This document shows, one piece after another, positions 50,703 through 59,850 of a stretch of 64,000 nucleotides of DNA; the first letter of the stretch is position 1, and each line of letters begins with the position of its first letter. The position numbers and the translations under genes are program-made. Origin of the DNA: CAINVV01 sp963663675 (lineage in GTDB: Bacteria > Bacteroidota > Bacteroidia > Bacteroidales > Prolixibacteraceae); NCBI GenBank assembly GCA_963663675.1, contig OY760498.1, positions 2,046,001-2,110,000 on the forward strand, read 5' to 3'. Below the pieces are notes generated by a model. It saw only the letters and a list, made by a program, of their open reading frames with translations, was not told the origin of the DNA and did no database searches.

Positions 50703-53417
50703 TTAACTGAATACTGAATTCAGGATGCGTTCGAGTCTTTTCTTGTGCTTTTCGACCAAACCTGCAGCAGGACTTGCGCTTTCCGGCCGGCTTACAAGCT
50801 CAAGATTCAGTTCCGGATATTTTCTGAAGAGATAAGGCCAAACACCCATGTTGGCAGGCTCATCTTGGACCCACAAAAACCTTTTAGCTTGGTTGTTAGC
50901 ATATATTATCTCACGTACTTCTTCAGATGGAAAAGGAGATAATTGTTCGATCCTGTGAATCGCGACATCCATTTTACCCAGTTTTTCCCTTCTTTCCATT
51001 AATTCAAAATAGATCTTGCCGGAAGTAAATACAACAACCTCTGCTTTCCCTTTCTTTACTTCTTGGTCCTCAATCAGCTTTTCAAACTCTCCACGGGTTA
51101 ATTTATCAAGCGAAGAAACTACCTTTGGATGGCGCAATAAACTCTTCGGAGTAAATACTATCATTGGAATGCGCACATCTCCAATTACTTGTCTCCTTAG
51201 CAGGTGAAACAGATTAGCCGGGGTAGTAGGAACAACCACATGCATGTTGTAGTTGCTGCACAAAGACAAGTACCTTTCGATCCTGGCGCTGGAGTGCTCC
51301 GGACCCTGTCCTTCGTATCCATGCGGAAGATACAGAACCAATCCATTCATCAATCCCCATTTCTCACCTGCAGAGCTGATATACTGGTCAAAGATTACCT
51401 GCGCCACATTGGCAAAGTCTCCAAACTGGCCTTCCCAGATGGTCAGTCCCTTGGGAAATGCCATCGAATAGCCATATTCAAAGCCCATCACGCCATATTC
51501 GTTAAGGGGAGAATTGAGGACAGAGAATCTTGCCTGATCCGGGGATACATGCTCCAGTGGGAAGTATGTTTCGCCCGTATCTTCCAGAACCAGTGCAGAA
51601 TGACGGTGAGAAAAGGTGCCTCGCCGTGAGTCCTGGCCACTTAACCTGACCGGATATCCTTCTTCAAGCAAGGATGCATAAGCAAGTAATTCGCCTAAAG
51701 CCCAGTCAACCTTATTGTTTGAAATCATCTGACTGCGTTCTTCCATCAGTTTGACAATCTTGCTGAAGAATTTCTTGTCTGCAGGAAGATTATTTATTTT
51801 TCCAGCAAGGTTAACAAGGGCAGTTTCCGAAATAGCGGTTGGCACTTCATATAATTCGCAGGGATCAGGAAATCTGTATGGTTTATATTCATTGACAAGG
51901 AAACTTTTGATATTGAGCTTATCAATCAATTTGCTCGCTTCATAATTTTCCTCCAGTTCAGCGTCAAATTTCATAATCTCCTGTTCCACTTCTGTTTGCA
52001 ACATTACACCGCTGTCGATAAGTTTTTTGGCATAGATATCGCGTGGATTCGGATGCCCGGCAATGATCTTGTAAAGGTGAGGCTGTGTAAACCGTGGTTC
52101 ATCACCTTCATTGTGACCGTATTTGCGGTAGGAAAGGATATCAATAAAGACATCTGAATGAAAGTGCTGCCTGAACTCCAGTGCAAGTTTAACAGTGAAA
52201 ATAAGAGCTTCAACGTCATCTCCATTAACATGGAAGACAGGTGATCGGGTTACTTTTGCTACATCGGTACAATAGGTGCTTGAACGGGCTTCCAGATAAT
52301 CAGTAGTAAATCCTACCTGGTTGTTTACTACCAGATGCAGAGTTCCTCCCGTTTTGTATCCGGGAAGCAGGGACATCTGTACAATCTCATACACAATTCC
52401 CTGACCTGCAATTGCAGCATCGCCATGAATAATGATCGGTGCAATTTTGCCGAAGTCATCATTATAGTCATGATCAATCCTTGCCCGAACCATTCCTTCT
52501 GTAAGTGCACCCACCGTTTCGAGGTGCGAAGGGTTGGGGATCAGACTCAATTTTATATTTTCGCCATTATCGGTCGTAACAATATTTTCAAATCCAAGAT
52601 GGTATTTAACATCTCCAAGTGATATACCTTCTTCATAGTCAGTAGCATAGAATTCTTTGAAAATGTTTTTGTAAGGTTTTTCAAGGATGTTGGCAAGAAC
52701 ATTCAACCTACCCCTGTGAGCCATACCTACAACGAACTCTTCAATACCCAGACTGGCTCCGTGCACAATAATAGCGTCAAGTGCAGGGATTAGCGCTTCA
52801 GTGCCCTCCAGCGAAAATCGCTTGGCTCCGACGAATTTCCTGTGAATAAAACTTTCAAAACCTACTGCTATGTTTAGATGGTAAAAAATATGCCTTTGTT
52901 GTTCAGGCGTAAAATATTCACTGTTCCTGGAGCCTTCCATCCTGATCCTCAGCCAGTCGATCAGTTCGGGCTGACGCATGTAAAGAAATTCGGCTCCGAC
53001 TGATTCACAATAAGTAGCTTCCAGGTGGGCAACAATCTCTTTAAGCGTGGCGTTTCCGATTCCGATCTCTTTACCGGCATGAAAAACAGTATTCAGGTCA
53101 GATTCTTCAAGTCCGAAGTTTTTATAATCAAGAGTGGGAGAGTAGGTTCTTCTTTTCCTTACCGGATTTGTACGGGTAAAAAGGTGGCCCCGCTGCCTGT
53201 AACCTGTTATCAGGTTAAGTATCTTGAATTCCTTCTGAATTCTGTTTTCGTCAGCAGTGGAAACAACCGTTTCCTGGTACGATTTTCTGGCCAGTTCAAA
53301 ACCTTCGAAAAAATTGCGCCAGCTCTGTTCTACATTACCCGGATTTTCAAGGTAATTCCTGTATAACTCTTCAACAGCACTGATTTCCTGGTTGCCAACA
53401 AGGGAAAATTTATCCAT
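50703..53417 (-). CDS. sucA: 2-oxoglutarate dehydrogenase E1 (thiamine-dependent)
   Basis: A 904-residue E1 that decarboxylates 2-oxoglutarate with thiamine diphosphate. Motifs: the E1o N-terminal NPGNVEQSWRNFFEGFE, SLEGTEALIPALDAIIVHGASLGIEEFVVGMAHRGRLNVLANI, ThDP site GDAAIAGQGIVYE ... VVNNQVGFTTD, the RKYGHNEGDEPRFTQP loop, and LSGQDSRRGTFSHRHSALVLED in the transketolase-like half. It catalyses the rate-setting oxidative TCA step, so the organism can probably respire. Length is normal. sucB is immediately downstream. Confidence 0.96.
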   Translation of the reverse strand: MDKFSLVGNQEISAVEELYRNYLENPGNVEQSWRNFFEGFELARKSYQETVVSTADENRIQKEFKILNLITGYRQRGHLFTRTNPVRKRRTYSPTLDYKNFGLEESDLNTVFHAGKEIGIGNATLKEIVAHLEATYCESVGAEFLYMRQPELIDWLRIRMEGSRNSEYFTPEQQRHIFYHLNIAVGFESFIHRKFVGAKRFSLEGTEALIPALDAIIVHGASLGIEEFVVGMAHRGRLNVLANILEKPYKNIFKEFYATDYEEGISLGDVKYHLGFENIVTTDNGENIKLSLIPNPSHLETVGALTEGMVRARIDHDYNDDFGKIAPIIIHGDAAIAGQGIVYEIVQMSLLPGYKTGGTLHLVVNNQVGFTTDYLEARSSTYCTDVAKVTRSPVFHVNGDDVEALIFTVKLALEFRQHFHSDVFIDILSYRKYGHNEGDEPRFTQPHLYKIIAGHPNPRDIYAKKLIDSGVMLQTEVEQEIMKFDAELEENYEASKLIDKLNIKSFLVNEYKPYRFPDPCELYEVPTAISETALVNLAGKINNLPADKKFFSKIVKLMEERSQMISNNKVDWALGELLAYASLLEEGYPVRLSGQDSRRGTFSHRHSALVLEDTGETYFPLEHVSPDQARFSVLNSPLNEYGVMGFEYGYSMAFPKGLTIWEGQFGDFANVAQVIFDQYISSAGEKWGLMNGLVLYLPHGYEGQGPEHSSARIERYLSLCSNYNMHVVVPTTPANLFHLLRRQVIGDVRIPMIVFTPKSLLRHPKVVSSLDKLTRGEFEKLIEDQEVKKGKAEVVVFTSGKIYFELMERREKLGKMDVAIHRIEQLSPFPSEEVREIIYANNQAKRFLWVQDEPANMGVWPYLFRKYPELNLELVSRPESASPAAGLVEKHKKRLERILNSVFS

Positions 53418-53521
53418 ACAATGATATTATTGATGCTTCTTACGTTGGTAAGGTAAATTTGTTTGCCAATAGTGATGATTTTGATAATATATCTCCAACC
53501 ATAAGAATCAAATGTACGAAT

Positions 53522-53540
53522 TTGCCACGATTTGGCAAAG
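53522..53540. promoter_or_regulatory. Perfect 7-bp palindrome TTTGCCA-N5-TGGCAAA
   Basis: The arms are 53522-53528 and 53534-53540, and a TTTGCCAA half-site occurs at 53463-53470. They lie in the divergent region between sucA and the AddB-like gene and could bind a dimeric regulator. Confidence 0.35.
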
Positions 53541-53690
53541 AACTGAAAAAGCGGAAAAAAAGAAACTTAATATTGCCCTTGCTACAGGATTCAAAACTGT
53601 CAGAACCAATAAAATCCACTTTGTTTTTCAGAAAAAATGAGCATTTTTAGTAAATAAAATTCATTATCACCGTCACAGAGGGAATAACCT

Positions 53691-56585
53691 ATGAGCCAGT
53701 CACATGAATGTTTCTTGAAGGAGATAGCCCATTCACTTTACCAGATTCATGGGCAGCGAATAGCAGATCTAACTATTGTATTTCCTAATCGTCGTGCCGG
53801 CCTTTTCTTTACCGAGTACCTTAACAGAACCATTACAGGGCCTCTTTTTTCACCTGAAATTATTACTATCCAGGAACTGTTTGCCCATATTTCTCCATTG
53901 TATTCTGAAGATCCGCTTCAACTTATTTTCAGGCTTTATAAAATTTACAGCAGGCTTAGCGGTTCCAAAGACAGCTTTGATGAATTTTACCTGTGGGGAG
54001 AAATGTTGTTGCATGATTTTGACCAGGTTGACAAGTATAGGGTGGATGCTGAATTATTGTTTACGAATATTACGGACCTGAAGGAGATTGATGAACACTT
54101 TAAGGACTGGAATGCGGATAGAAAAGATGAGATAACGCTTTTCTGGAAAAGCCTGAACAGCGGTGACCAAAAACAGGATCAGAAGGAATTTACAAGGTTG
54201 TGGCAGGTACTTTATCCCGTTTACAAACAATTTAAAGAGGAACTTTACAGCAACCAGATTGCTTATGATGGAATGCTTTTCCGGGATGCAGTTGAAAATC
54301 CAGGTACCATTTTTGACGACTATTTATCTGAAAGAGTGTTTGTTGTAGCAGGATTTAATGCACTTAACAAATGCGAGAAAGAACTTTTCCATCTATTGCG
54401 GTCAAAGGAAAAGATTTCCTTTTATTGGGATTACGACATATATTATCTTGATGACAATATCCAGGAAGCCGGCCATTTCATGCGTGAAAATCTGCAACTG
54501 TTTCCGCAGAAAGATATTCCTTTTGCTACAGACTGGCTGAAACCGGAACGGGAATTCCGAATATTCCACACACCTTCTCAAATGGGACAGGCGCAAATCG
54601 CTGCAAATGAACTTTCCCTGCGCGCAGGTGAGATAAAGGGCTTTGATGATACTGCGGTTGTCCTGTGCGATGAAGAACTACTGATGCCTTTTCTTTCTGC
54701 CCTTCCCGTAGAAATTTCAAAGGTTAATGTGACTATGGGTCTTCCTCTGAAACAAACACCCTTGTTCAGCCTGATGAACCTGCTGATTTCTTTGCAAAAG
54801 GCCAACAAAAGAGAGGCGGAATCCAGGCTTTTTCATTACAAAATTGTCATAGATATCCTAAACAATCAGTTGATTCAATCAGTATATCCTGCTGAATGTA
54901 AATCTATTACTGATAATATAGTACGAAAGAATCTATTGTATGTAAAATCTGGTGAAATTTGTACTAATGAGCTGTTCAGCAGAATATTTGTTTATCATGA
55001 TTCAGTTTCTGATCTTCCGGACTATTTTCTTGCAATTCTGCATGGACTATTCCTGTTCTGGGGGGAAAAAAGTGGTGAAAACTATGCTGAGAATTACCAG
55101 GAATACATTTACCAGATCTACCTGGCTGTTAATAAATTGAAAAATATTCTTTTCCAGGAAGGAGCCGAAATAATGGGTACCAGGGATTTTCTGTCCCGGG
55201 AAACCCTCTTCAAACTTATGCTACAGTATCTTAATACTCTGAGTGTCAGCTTTGAAGGGGAGCCGCTTGCAGGCTTACAAGTGATGGGTATTCTTGAGAC
55301 GAGGTCACTCGATTTTAGAAATCTTATCTTACTATCTGTCAATGAGGGTATTATGCCCAAGGAGAATACCTCCGGTTCTTTTATTCCTTATAATCTTCGC
55401 AGGGGGGTGGGGCTACCCACCATGGAGGAACAAAATGCAATGTATGCTTACTATTTCTATCGGTTGCTTCAACGGGCTGAAAACGTGACAATAATTTATA
55501 ATTCAGGCAGTAACGGATTGAAAACGGGCGAAAAAAGCCGCTTCATATACCAGTTGCAGCTGGAATCCTCCTTCAAAGTTACAGAGACCGGGATTGAAAA
55601 CGCCATTGATCCGGTGCCCAATTATCCAATTACCATCGAAAAGAAAGGTAAAGTAGCTGAGGTTTTGGAGGGCTTTCTGAAGAACGGGAAAAGAATTTCA
55701 CCTACAGCACTGGACCAGTATCTCCATTGTCCCTTAAGCTTTTATTTCAAGTATATAGCGCATTTCGAAGAAGAGGATTCCGTTACGGAAGAGGTTGATG
55801 CCCGGATGTTTGGCAAAATTTTTCACTCAGCGATGGAAAGACTGTATGCACCATTTCTGGAAAAGACTATTGATTCGGCCACCTTGAAATCACTCTCTGT
55901 GAATGACATTACCATCAACAATGCTTTGCAGGCCGCATTTCATGAATTGTTTTTCAAATCGGAGGGAGACATCGACAATTTTTCACTTTCGGGTCGAAAT
56001 ATACTCGTATATGAGGTGATCGGAAAGATGGTAAGACAAACCATCCTTGTTGACAGCAAAAAAACACCGTTTATATTGAAGGGATTAGAACAGAGAGCCG
56101 AGACGACTATTGGGATCCGTGGTGGTACTGATGCTGTTCGCATAGGTGGAATTATTGACAGAATAGACAATTTGAGTGGGGCAACCGAGATAATCGACTA
56201 TAAGACAGGCACTACCGAACATGTATTTGATAATGTGCAGGATTTGTTCGACCGGGAGGCGAAAAAAAGAAACAAAGCTGCCTTTCAAACACTTGTTTAT
56301 GGGTGTATCTGGGATAAGATGCATCCGGAATCTTCACCAATTTATCCTTCAGTTTATGCATTGAAAAACATATTCAAGGAAGAGAAAAGCCGTCTGACCA
56401 TTAAAAATGATGGTTTAAGGGAAGTGAACTACGGTCTGGTTAAACACCAGTTTGAGCCACTCCTGACAGATTTACTGGAAGAAATTTTTAATCCGGATTT
56501 TGCTTTCAGTCAGACAAGCGTGGTGGAGAACTGCAACTATTGCAACTTTAGTTCAATTTGCGGTAAGCAATCTCTTCAGTCGTGA
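53691..56585 (+). CDS. AddB-like helicase/PD-(D/E)XK nuclease family protein
   Basis: A 964-residue protein of the AddB/RecB-exonuclease type used in double-strand break repair. The N-terminal helicase-like part opens with LTIVFPNRRAGLFFTEYLN (a Walker A position without the GKT motif) and LLSVNEGIMPK occurs near residue 545. The C-terminal nuclease has GGIIDRIDNLSGATEIIDYKTGT (the D...DYK core) and a probable iron-sulfur site built from Cys in YLHCPLSFYF and three Cys at the end (NCNYCNFSSICG). It needs an AddA partner that is not adjacent. It ends 10 bases inside trmD on the opposite strand. Confidence 0.85.
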   Translation: MSQSHECFLKEIAHSLYQIHGQRIADLTIVFPNRRAGLFFTEYLNRTITGPLFSPEIITIQELFAHISPLYSEDPLQLIFRLYKIYSRLSGSKDSFDEFYLWGEMLLHDFDQVDKYRVDAELLFTNITDLKEIDEHFKDWNADRKDEITLFWKSLNSGDQKQDQKEFTRLWQVLYPVYKQFKEELYSNQIAYDGMLFRDAVENPGTIFDDYLSERVFVVAGFNALNKCEKELFHLLRSKEKISFYWDYDIYYLDDNIQEAGHFMRENLQLFPQKDIPFATDWLKPEREFRIFHTPSQMGQAQIAANELSLRAGEIKGFDDTAVVLCDEELLMPFLSALPVEISKVNVTMGLPLKQTPLFSLMNLLISLQKANKREAESRLFHYKIVIDILNNQLIQSVYPAECKSITDNIVRKNLLYVKSGEICTNELFSRIFVYHDSVSDLPDYFLAILHGLFLFWGEKSGENYAENYQEYIYQIYLAVNKLKNILFQEGAEIMGTRDFLSRETLFKLMLQYLNTLSVSFEGEPLAGLQVMGILETRSLDFRNLILLSVNEGIMPKENTSGSFIPYNLRRGVGLPTMEEQNAMYAYYFYRLLQRAENVTIIYNSGSNGLKTGEKSRFIYQLQLESSFKVTETGIENAIDPVPNYPITIEKKGKVAEVLEGFLKNGKRISPTALDQYLHCPLSFYFKYIAHFEEEDSVTEEVDARMFGKIFHSAMERLYAPFLEKTIDSATLKSLSVNDITINNALQAAFHELFFKSEGDIDNFSLSGRNILVYEVIGKMVRQTILVDSKKTPFILKGLEQRAETTIGIRGGTDAVRIGGIIDRIDNLSGATEIIDYKTGTTEHVFDNVQDLFDREAKKRNKAAFQTLVYGCIWDKMHPESSPIYPSVYALKNIFKEEKSRLTIKNDGLREVNYGLVKHQFEPLLTDLLEEIFNPDFAFSQTSVVENCNYCNFSSICGKQSLQS

Positions 56586-57256
56586 TCGAGCATGTCAGGC
56601 CTGATTTTTCTGGTTCTTTCCAATGCCTGTTTCAGTTTCCAGTCGTCAATCAACTGATCATTTCCGGACAGTAGTATGTCCGGAACTTTCCAACCTTTGT
56701 ATTCGGCAGGCCTTGTATAAACAGGTGGTGTGAGAAGACCATCCTGGAAAGAATCAGTCAGGGCAGAGGTTTCATCCGACAAAACCCCGGGAATCAGCCG
56801 TACAATAGCATCTGAAACAATAGCGGCAGCAAGCTCGCCTCCTGTCAGCACATAATCGCCGATTGAAAACTCTTTGGTTACCAGATAATCGCGAATGCGC
56901 TGATCAATACCCTTGTAATGACCGCACAATATCAACAGATTTCCTTTCATGGATAGCTGATTTGCATCCTGTTGAGTAAACCTGGCGGCATCAGGTGTGA
57001 GGAATATGACTTCGTCATAACAGCGGGCCGATTTAAGTTCAGAAATTGCTTTATCAATAGGCTCGATCATCATAACCATGCCAGCGCCTTTGCTGAAAGC
57101 GTAATCGTCCACCTTTTTGTGCTTGTCAGATGCCCAATCCCTTATATTATGAATGTAAATTTCAGCAAGTCCCTTGTCTTTAGCCCTCTTTAAAATAGAA
57201 TGATTAAAAGGACTTTCCAGCAATTCCGGAACTACTGTAAGTATGTCTATCCGCAT
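56576..57256 (-). CDS. trmD: tRNA (guanine37-N1)-methyltransferase
   Basis: A 226-residue SPOUT methyltransferase making m1G37, which prevents frameshifting. The ATG at 57256 (MRIDILTVVPELL) is the family start; the frame stays open 22 codons more, but a TACCTTTG promoter box (57272-57279) lies in that extension. Motifs: NIRDWASDKHKKVDDYAFSKGAGMVMMIEPI, LILCGHYKGIDQRI, and the knot region FSIGDYVLTGGELAAAIVSDAIVRLIPGVL with the catalytic Asp in the SDETSALTDSF block. It overlaps the AddB-like gene end by 10 bases. Confidence 0.97.
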   Translation of the reverse strand: MRIDILTVVPELLESPFNHSILKRAKDKGLAEIYIHNIRDWASDKHKKVDDYAFSKGAGMVMMIEPIDKAISELKSARCYDEVIFLTPDAARFTQQDANQLSMKGNLLILCGHYKGIDQRIRDYLVTKEFSIGDYVLTGGELAAAIVSDAIVRLIPGVLSDETSALTDSFQDGLLTPPVYTRPAEYKGWKVPDILLSGNDQLIDDWKLKQALERTRKIRPDMLDHD

Positions 57257-57271
57257 AAAACTGATTTTTGA

Positions 57272-57279
57272 CAAAGGTA
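57272..57279 (-). promoter_or_regulatory. Bacteroidota-type -7 box (TACCTTTG) for trmD
   Basis: On the minus strand TACCTTTG predicts transcription from about 57265, a leader of about 9 nt before the ATG at 57256. No good -33 element. Confidence 0.4.
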
Positions 57280-57426
57280 AAAAAAGTCTGTCACTCACAG
57301 ATTCCTCCCAATTGGGCTTCATTTGTAAAAATTTCCAAAAATATGTTACAGAAACTGTTGAGGTTAACGGGTAAATATCTATTTTCGTGCCAAATATATA
57401 ATGTACATCCTGGCTTAGTCGCCGTA

Positions 57427-59604
57427 ATGAATATGCTGATGAAATCTAACGAATTGAATACTCCTGTCCCCAAGCCAAAAAAAGAAAAAAAGCCGGTAGC
57501 TGATCTGCAAAGTGTTGATACAGGCCTTACTTTGGATCCAGTCCCTGATACTGAGGCGGAACCGGCTGTTGCAGAAGTAATGATTGAAGAGAGTGCAGAA
57601 ACTCCAGAATTAACTCCGGAACCTGCAGTGGTAGCAGACGAAGTTGCTATAGGGGAAATTCCTGGTGAAGAGGTTGTAACAGAAGAAATCCCTGCTGAGG
57701 AGGTAAAGGCTGTTGATACTGTTGTTCCGGAACTCGCCGAAGTTATTGTGGCAGAAGTAGTTCATGAGAGTGAAGCTGTTTTAATCGATGCAATACTTGA
57801 ACCACAGCTCGATCATCTTGATGAAGAGGATGACCCCTTTCATGATGATGAACCAGCAGGAGAAGGTCTGCCAATACACGATTACTCTTCCTACAACAAG
57901 ATCAACCTGATCAATACACTCAGGAAAATTATCAGCGAAGGGGATGTAGATGTCATTAAACCTCATGCAGATGCCATCAAATCATGTTTTTATAAAATCA
58001 GAAATCATGAAATTGGTGAGCAAAAGGCCGCATTTGTAGCAGAAGGAAACGACGAGGAACTTTTTGTCCCGGAATCAGATCCGTTTGAACAGGAATTGAA
58101 AGATCTATTCAGGGAGTATAAAAATCTAAGATACGAGTCCAACAAGAAGCTCGAAGCTGTAAAAGAGGAAAATTATTTCAGGAAAGTAGAGATTATAGAA
58201 GAGATTAAAACACTCGTTAACAGTGAAAATTCATTGAACAATACTTTCCAGTTATTCAATGAATTACAGTCGAAATTCAAATCCATAGGTCAGGTACCAC
58301 AATCAAAAGTGAAAGATCTGTGGGAAAATTACCATTACCAGGTTGAGCGTTTTTATGATTTTGTAAAGATTGATCGTGAACTCAGGGATCTTGATTTAAA
58401 GCGCAACATGGATCAAAAGATGTTGTTGTGCATCAAGGCTGAGGAGTTGGCAGTCAATATGGAGGATCCACTCACTACTTTCAAGGAATTGCAGAAACTG
58501 CATGAGTCATGGAGAGAGATAGGACCGGTTCCAAGAGACCACAAACAGGAATTGTGGGATCGTTTTAAGACAGCAACCTCTGTAATCAACAAAAGATATC
58601 AGCAGCATTTCGAACTTGAGCGTTCCGCCCAGAAGGAACAACTTCTGAAAAAAATTGAGCTGTGCGAAAAGGCTGAAGAGCTCTCTGCTTTCGTAAGTGA
58701 CAATCCACGCGAGTGGAATGATGTTACCGAAAAAGTCATTGCCCTTCAGGAAGAGTGGAAGAAAACCGGTTTTGGCCCCAGGAAGGAGAATTCAAAAATA
58801 TGGGATCGCTTCAGGGCTGCAAATGATACATTCTTCCAGAATAAGCGCAGCTTCTGGAATAAGAGCAAAGAGCATCTGCTTCAAAATCTCGCATTGAAAG
58901 TCGAGATCTGCGAACAGGCAGAAAAGCTGAAAGACAGTGACGACTGGAAGGCTACAACCGACAGGCTGATCACCCTTCAGAAGAAATGGAAAGAGGTTGG
59001 TCCTGTTCCCAGGAAACAATCAGAACTCATCTGGAAACGATTCAGGACTGCCTGCGATGAGTTCTTTAACAGGAAACAAACTCATTTCTCGGGTGTTACA
59101 GGCGATCAGGATGAAAATCTCAAAGCAAAGAAATTACTTGTGAGCGAGATTGAGGAATTCAAGCCATCAGGGATTGCGAAAGATGATTTGGCCGCACTGA
59201 AGAAATTTCAGGATCGCTGGGCAGACGTAGGTCATGTTCCTTTCAGGAAAAAAGAGGAATTACAGAATAAATATCATGAAGCGATTGATAATCAGTTCAG
59301 TAAAATAAAGATGGATGACCAGGACTTGAACCTGATTAAATTCAAGTCAAAGATCGAACATCTTGCTTCTGTTCCAAGGGGCTGGTCCAAAATAAATACG
59401 GAACGTGATCGTTATGCTCTAAGGTTGAGGCAGTTGGAAGGAGATATCAATACACTTACAAATAACGTCGGATTCTTCGGTACTTCTGAAGGTGCCCAGT
59501 CTCTTGTCAGAGGTGTGAATGATCAAATCGAAAAATTGAAGATACAAATTGATCAGCTCAAATCCAAGATGAAAATCATTGATGAGCAGGAAGAGATCAA
59601 TTGA
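57427..59604 (+). CDS. DUF349 repeat protein with acidic N-terminal region
   Basis: A 725-residue cytoplasmic protein from the ATG at 57427 (MNMLMKSNELNTPVP; two more ATG follow within 12 bases). The upstream open frame overlaps trmD and has no homology. Residues ~10-150 are low-complexity, Glu/Val/Pro/Ala-rich and strongly acidic, probably disordered. From ~270 on are about five DUF349 repeats, each with W/F-x-x-I/V/T-G-x-V-P and a following W-x-R-F helix (SWREIGPVPRDHKQELWDRF; EWKKTGFGPRKENSKIWDRF; KWKEVGPVPRKQSELIWKRF; RWADVGHVPFRKKEELQNKY). The ending is a coiled coil. DUF349 function is not established. Confidence 0.88.
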   Translation: MNMLMKSNELNTPVPKPKKEKKPVADLQSVDTGLTLDPVPDTEAEPAVAEVMIEESAETPELTPEPAVVADEVAIGEIPGEEVVTEEIPAEEVKAVDTVVPELAEVIVAEVVHESEAVLIDAILEPQLDHLDEEDDPFHDDEPAGEGLPIHDYSSYNKINLINTLRKIISEGDVDVIKPHADAIKSCFYKIRNHEIGEQKAAFVAEGNDEELFVPESDPFEQELKDLFREYKNLRYESNKKLEAVKEENYFRKVEIIEEIKTLVNSENSLNNTFQLFNELQSKFKSIGQVPQSKVKDLWENYHYQVERFYDFVKIDRELRDLDLKRNMDQKMLLCIKAEELAVNMEDPLTTFKELQKLHESWREIGPVPRDHKQELWDRFKTATSVINKRYQQHFELERSAQKEQLLKKIELCEKAEELSAFVSDNPREWNDVTEKVIALQEEWKKTGFGPRKENSKIWDRFRAANDTFFQNKRSFWNKSKEHLLQNLALKVEICEQAEKLKDSDDWKATTDRLITLQKKWKEVGPVPRKQSELIWKRFRTACDEFFNRKQTHFSGVTGDQDENLKAKKLLVSEIEEFKPSGIAKDDLAALKKFQDRWADVGHVPFRKKEELQNKYHEAIDNQFSKIKMDDQDLNLIKFKSKIEHLASVPRGWSKINTERDRYALRLRQLEGDINTLTNNVGFFGTSEGAQSLVRGVNDQIEKLKIQIDQLKSKMKIIDEQEEIN

Positions 59605-59622
59605 TTGCCTACCATATTACAG

Positions 59623-59652
59623 GACCCGTTCCCTTTCAGGAGCGGGTCTTTG
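59623..59652 (+). terminator. Rho-independent terminator after the DUF349 gene
   Basis: GACCCGTTCC (59623-59632) pairs fully with GGAGCGGGTC (59639-59648), including one G-T wobble, around loop CTTTCA; a short T-run follows. Confidence 0.8.
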
Positions 59653-59850
59653 ATTTGGAATATGTCCGATTTTTTGAGAACAGGTTCTGCCTTTCCGTTT
59701 TTTATTCTTTACTTTGTACCAGTTGAGCTGAATATGGGACAAGGCTTAAATCATAGGATGGAATTTGATAGATGAGGATTTTAATTTGCTGCATTTCAGT
59801 ACTTTAATCTCAATATTTTAAATTTAAAAACCCTTAAAACCAGGAAGATT

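Noticed and set aside
57257..57426. Overlapping N-terminal extensions of trmD and the DUF349 gene
   Set aside because: They lie in the divergent promoter region, and both families start at the later ATG codons.
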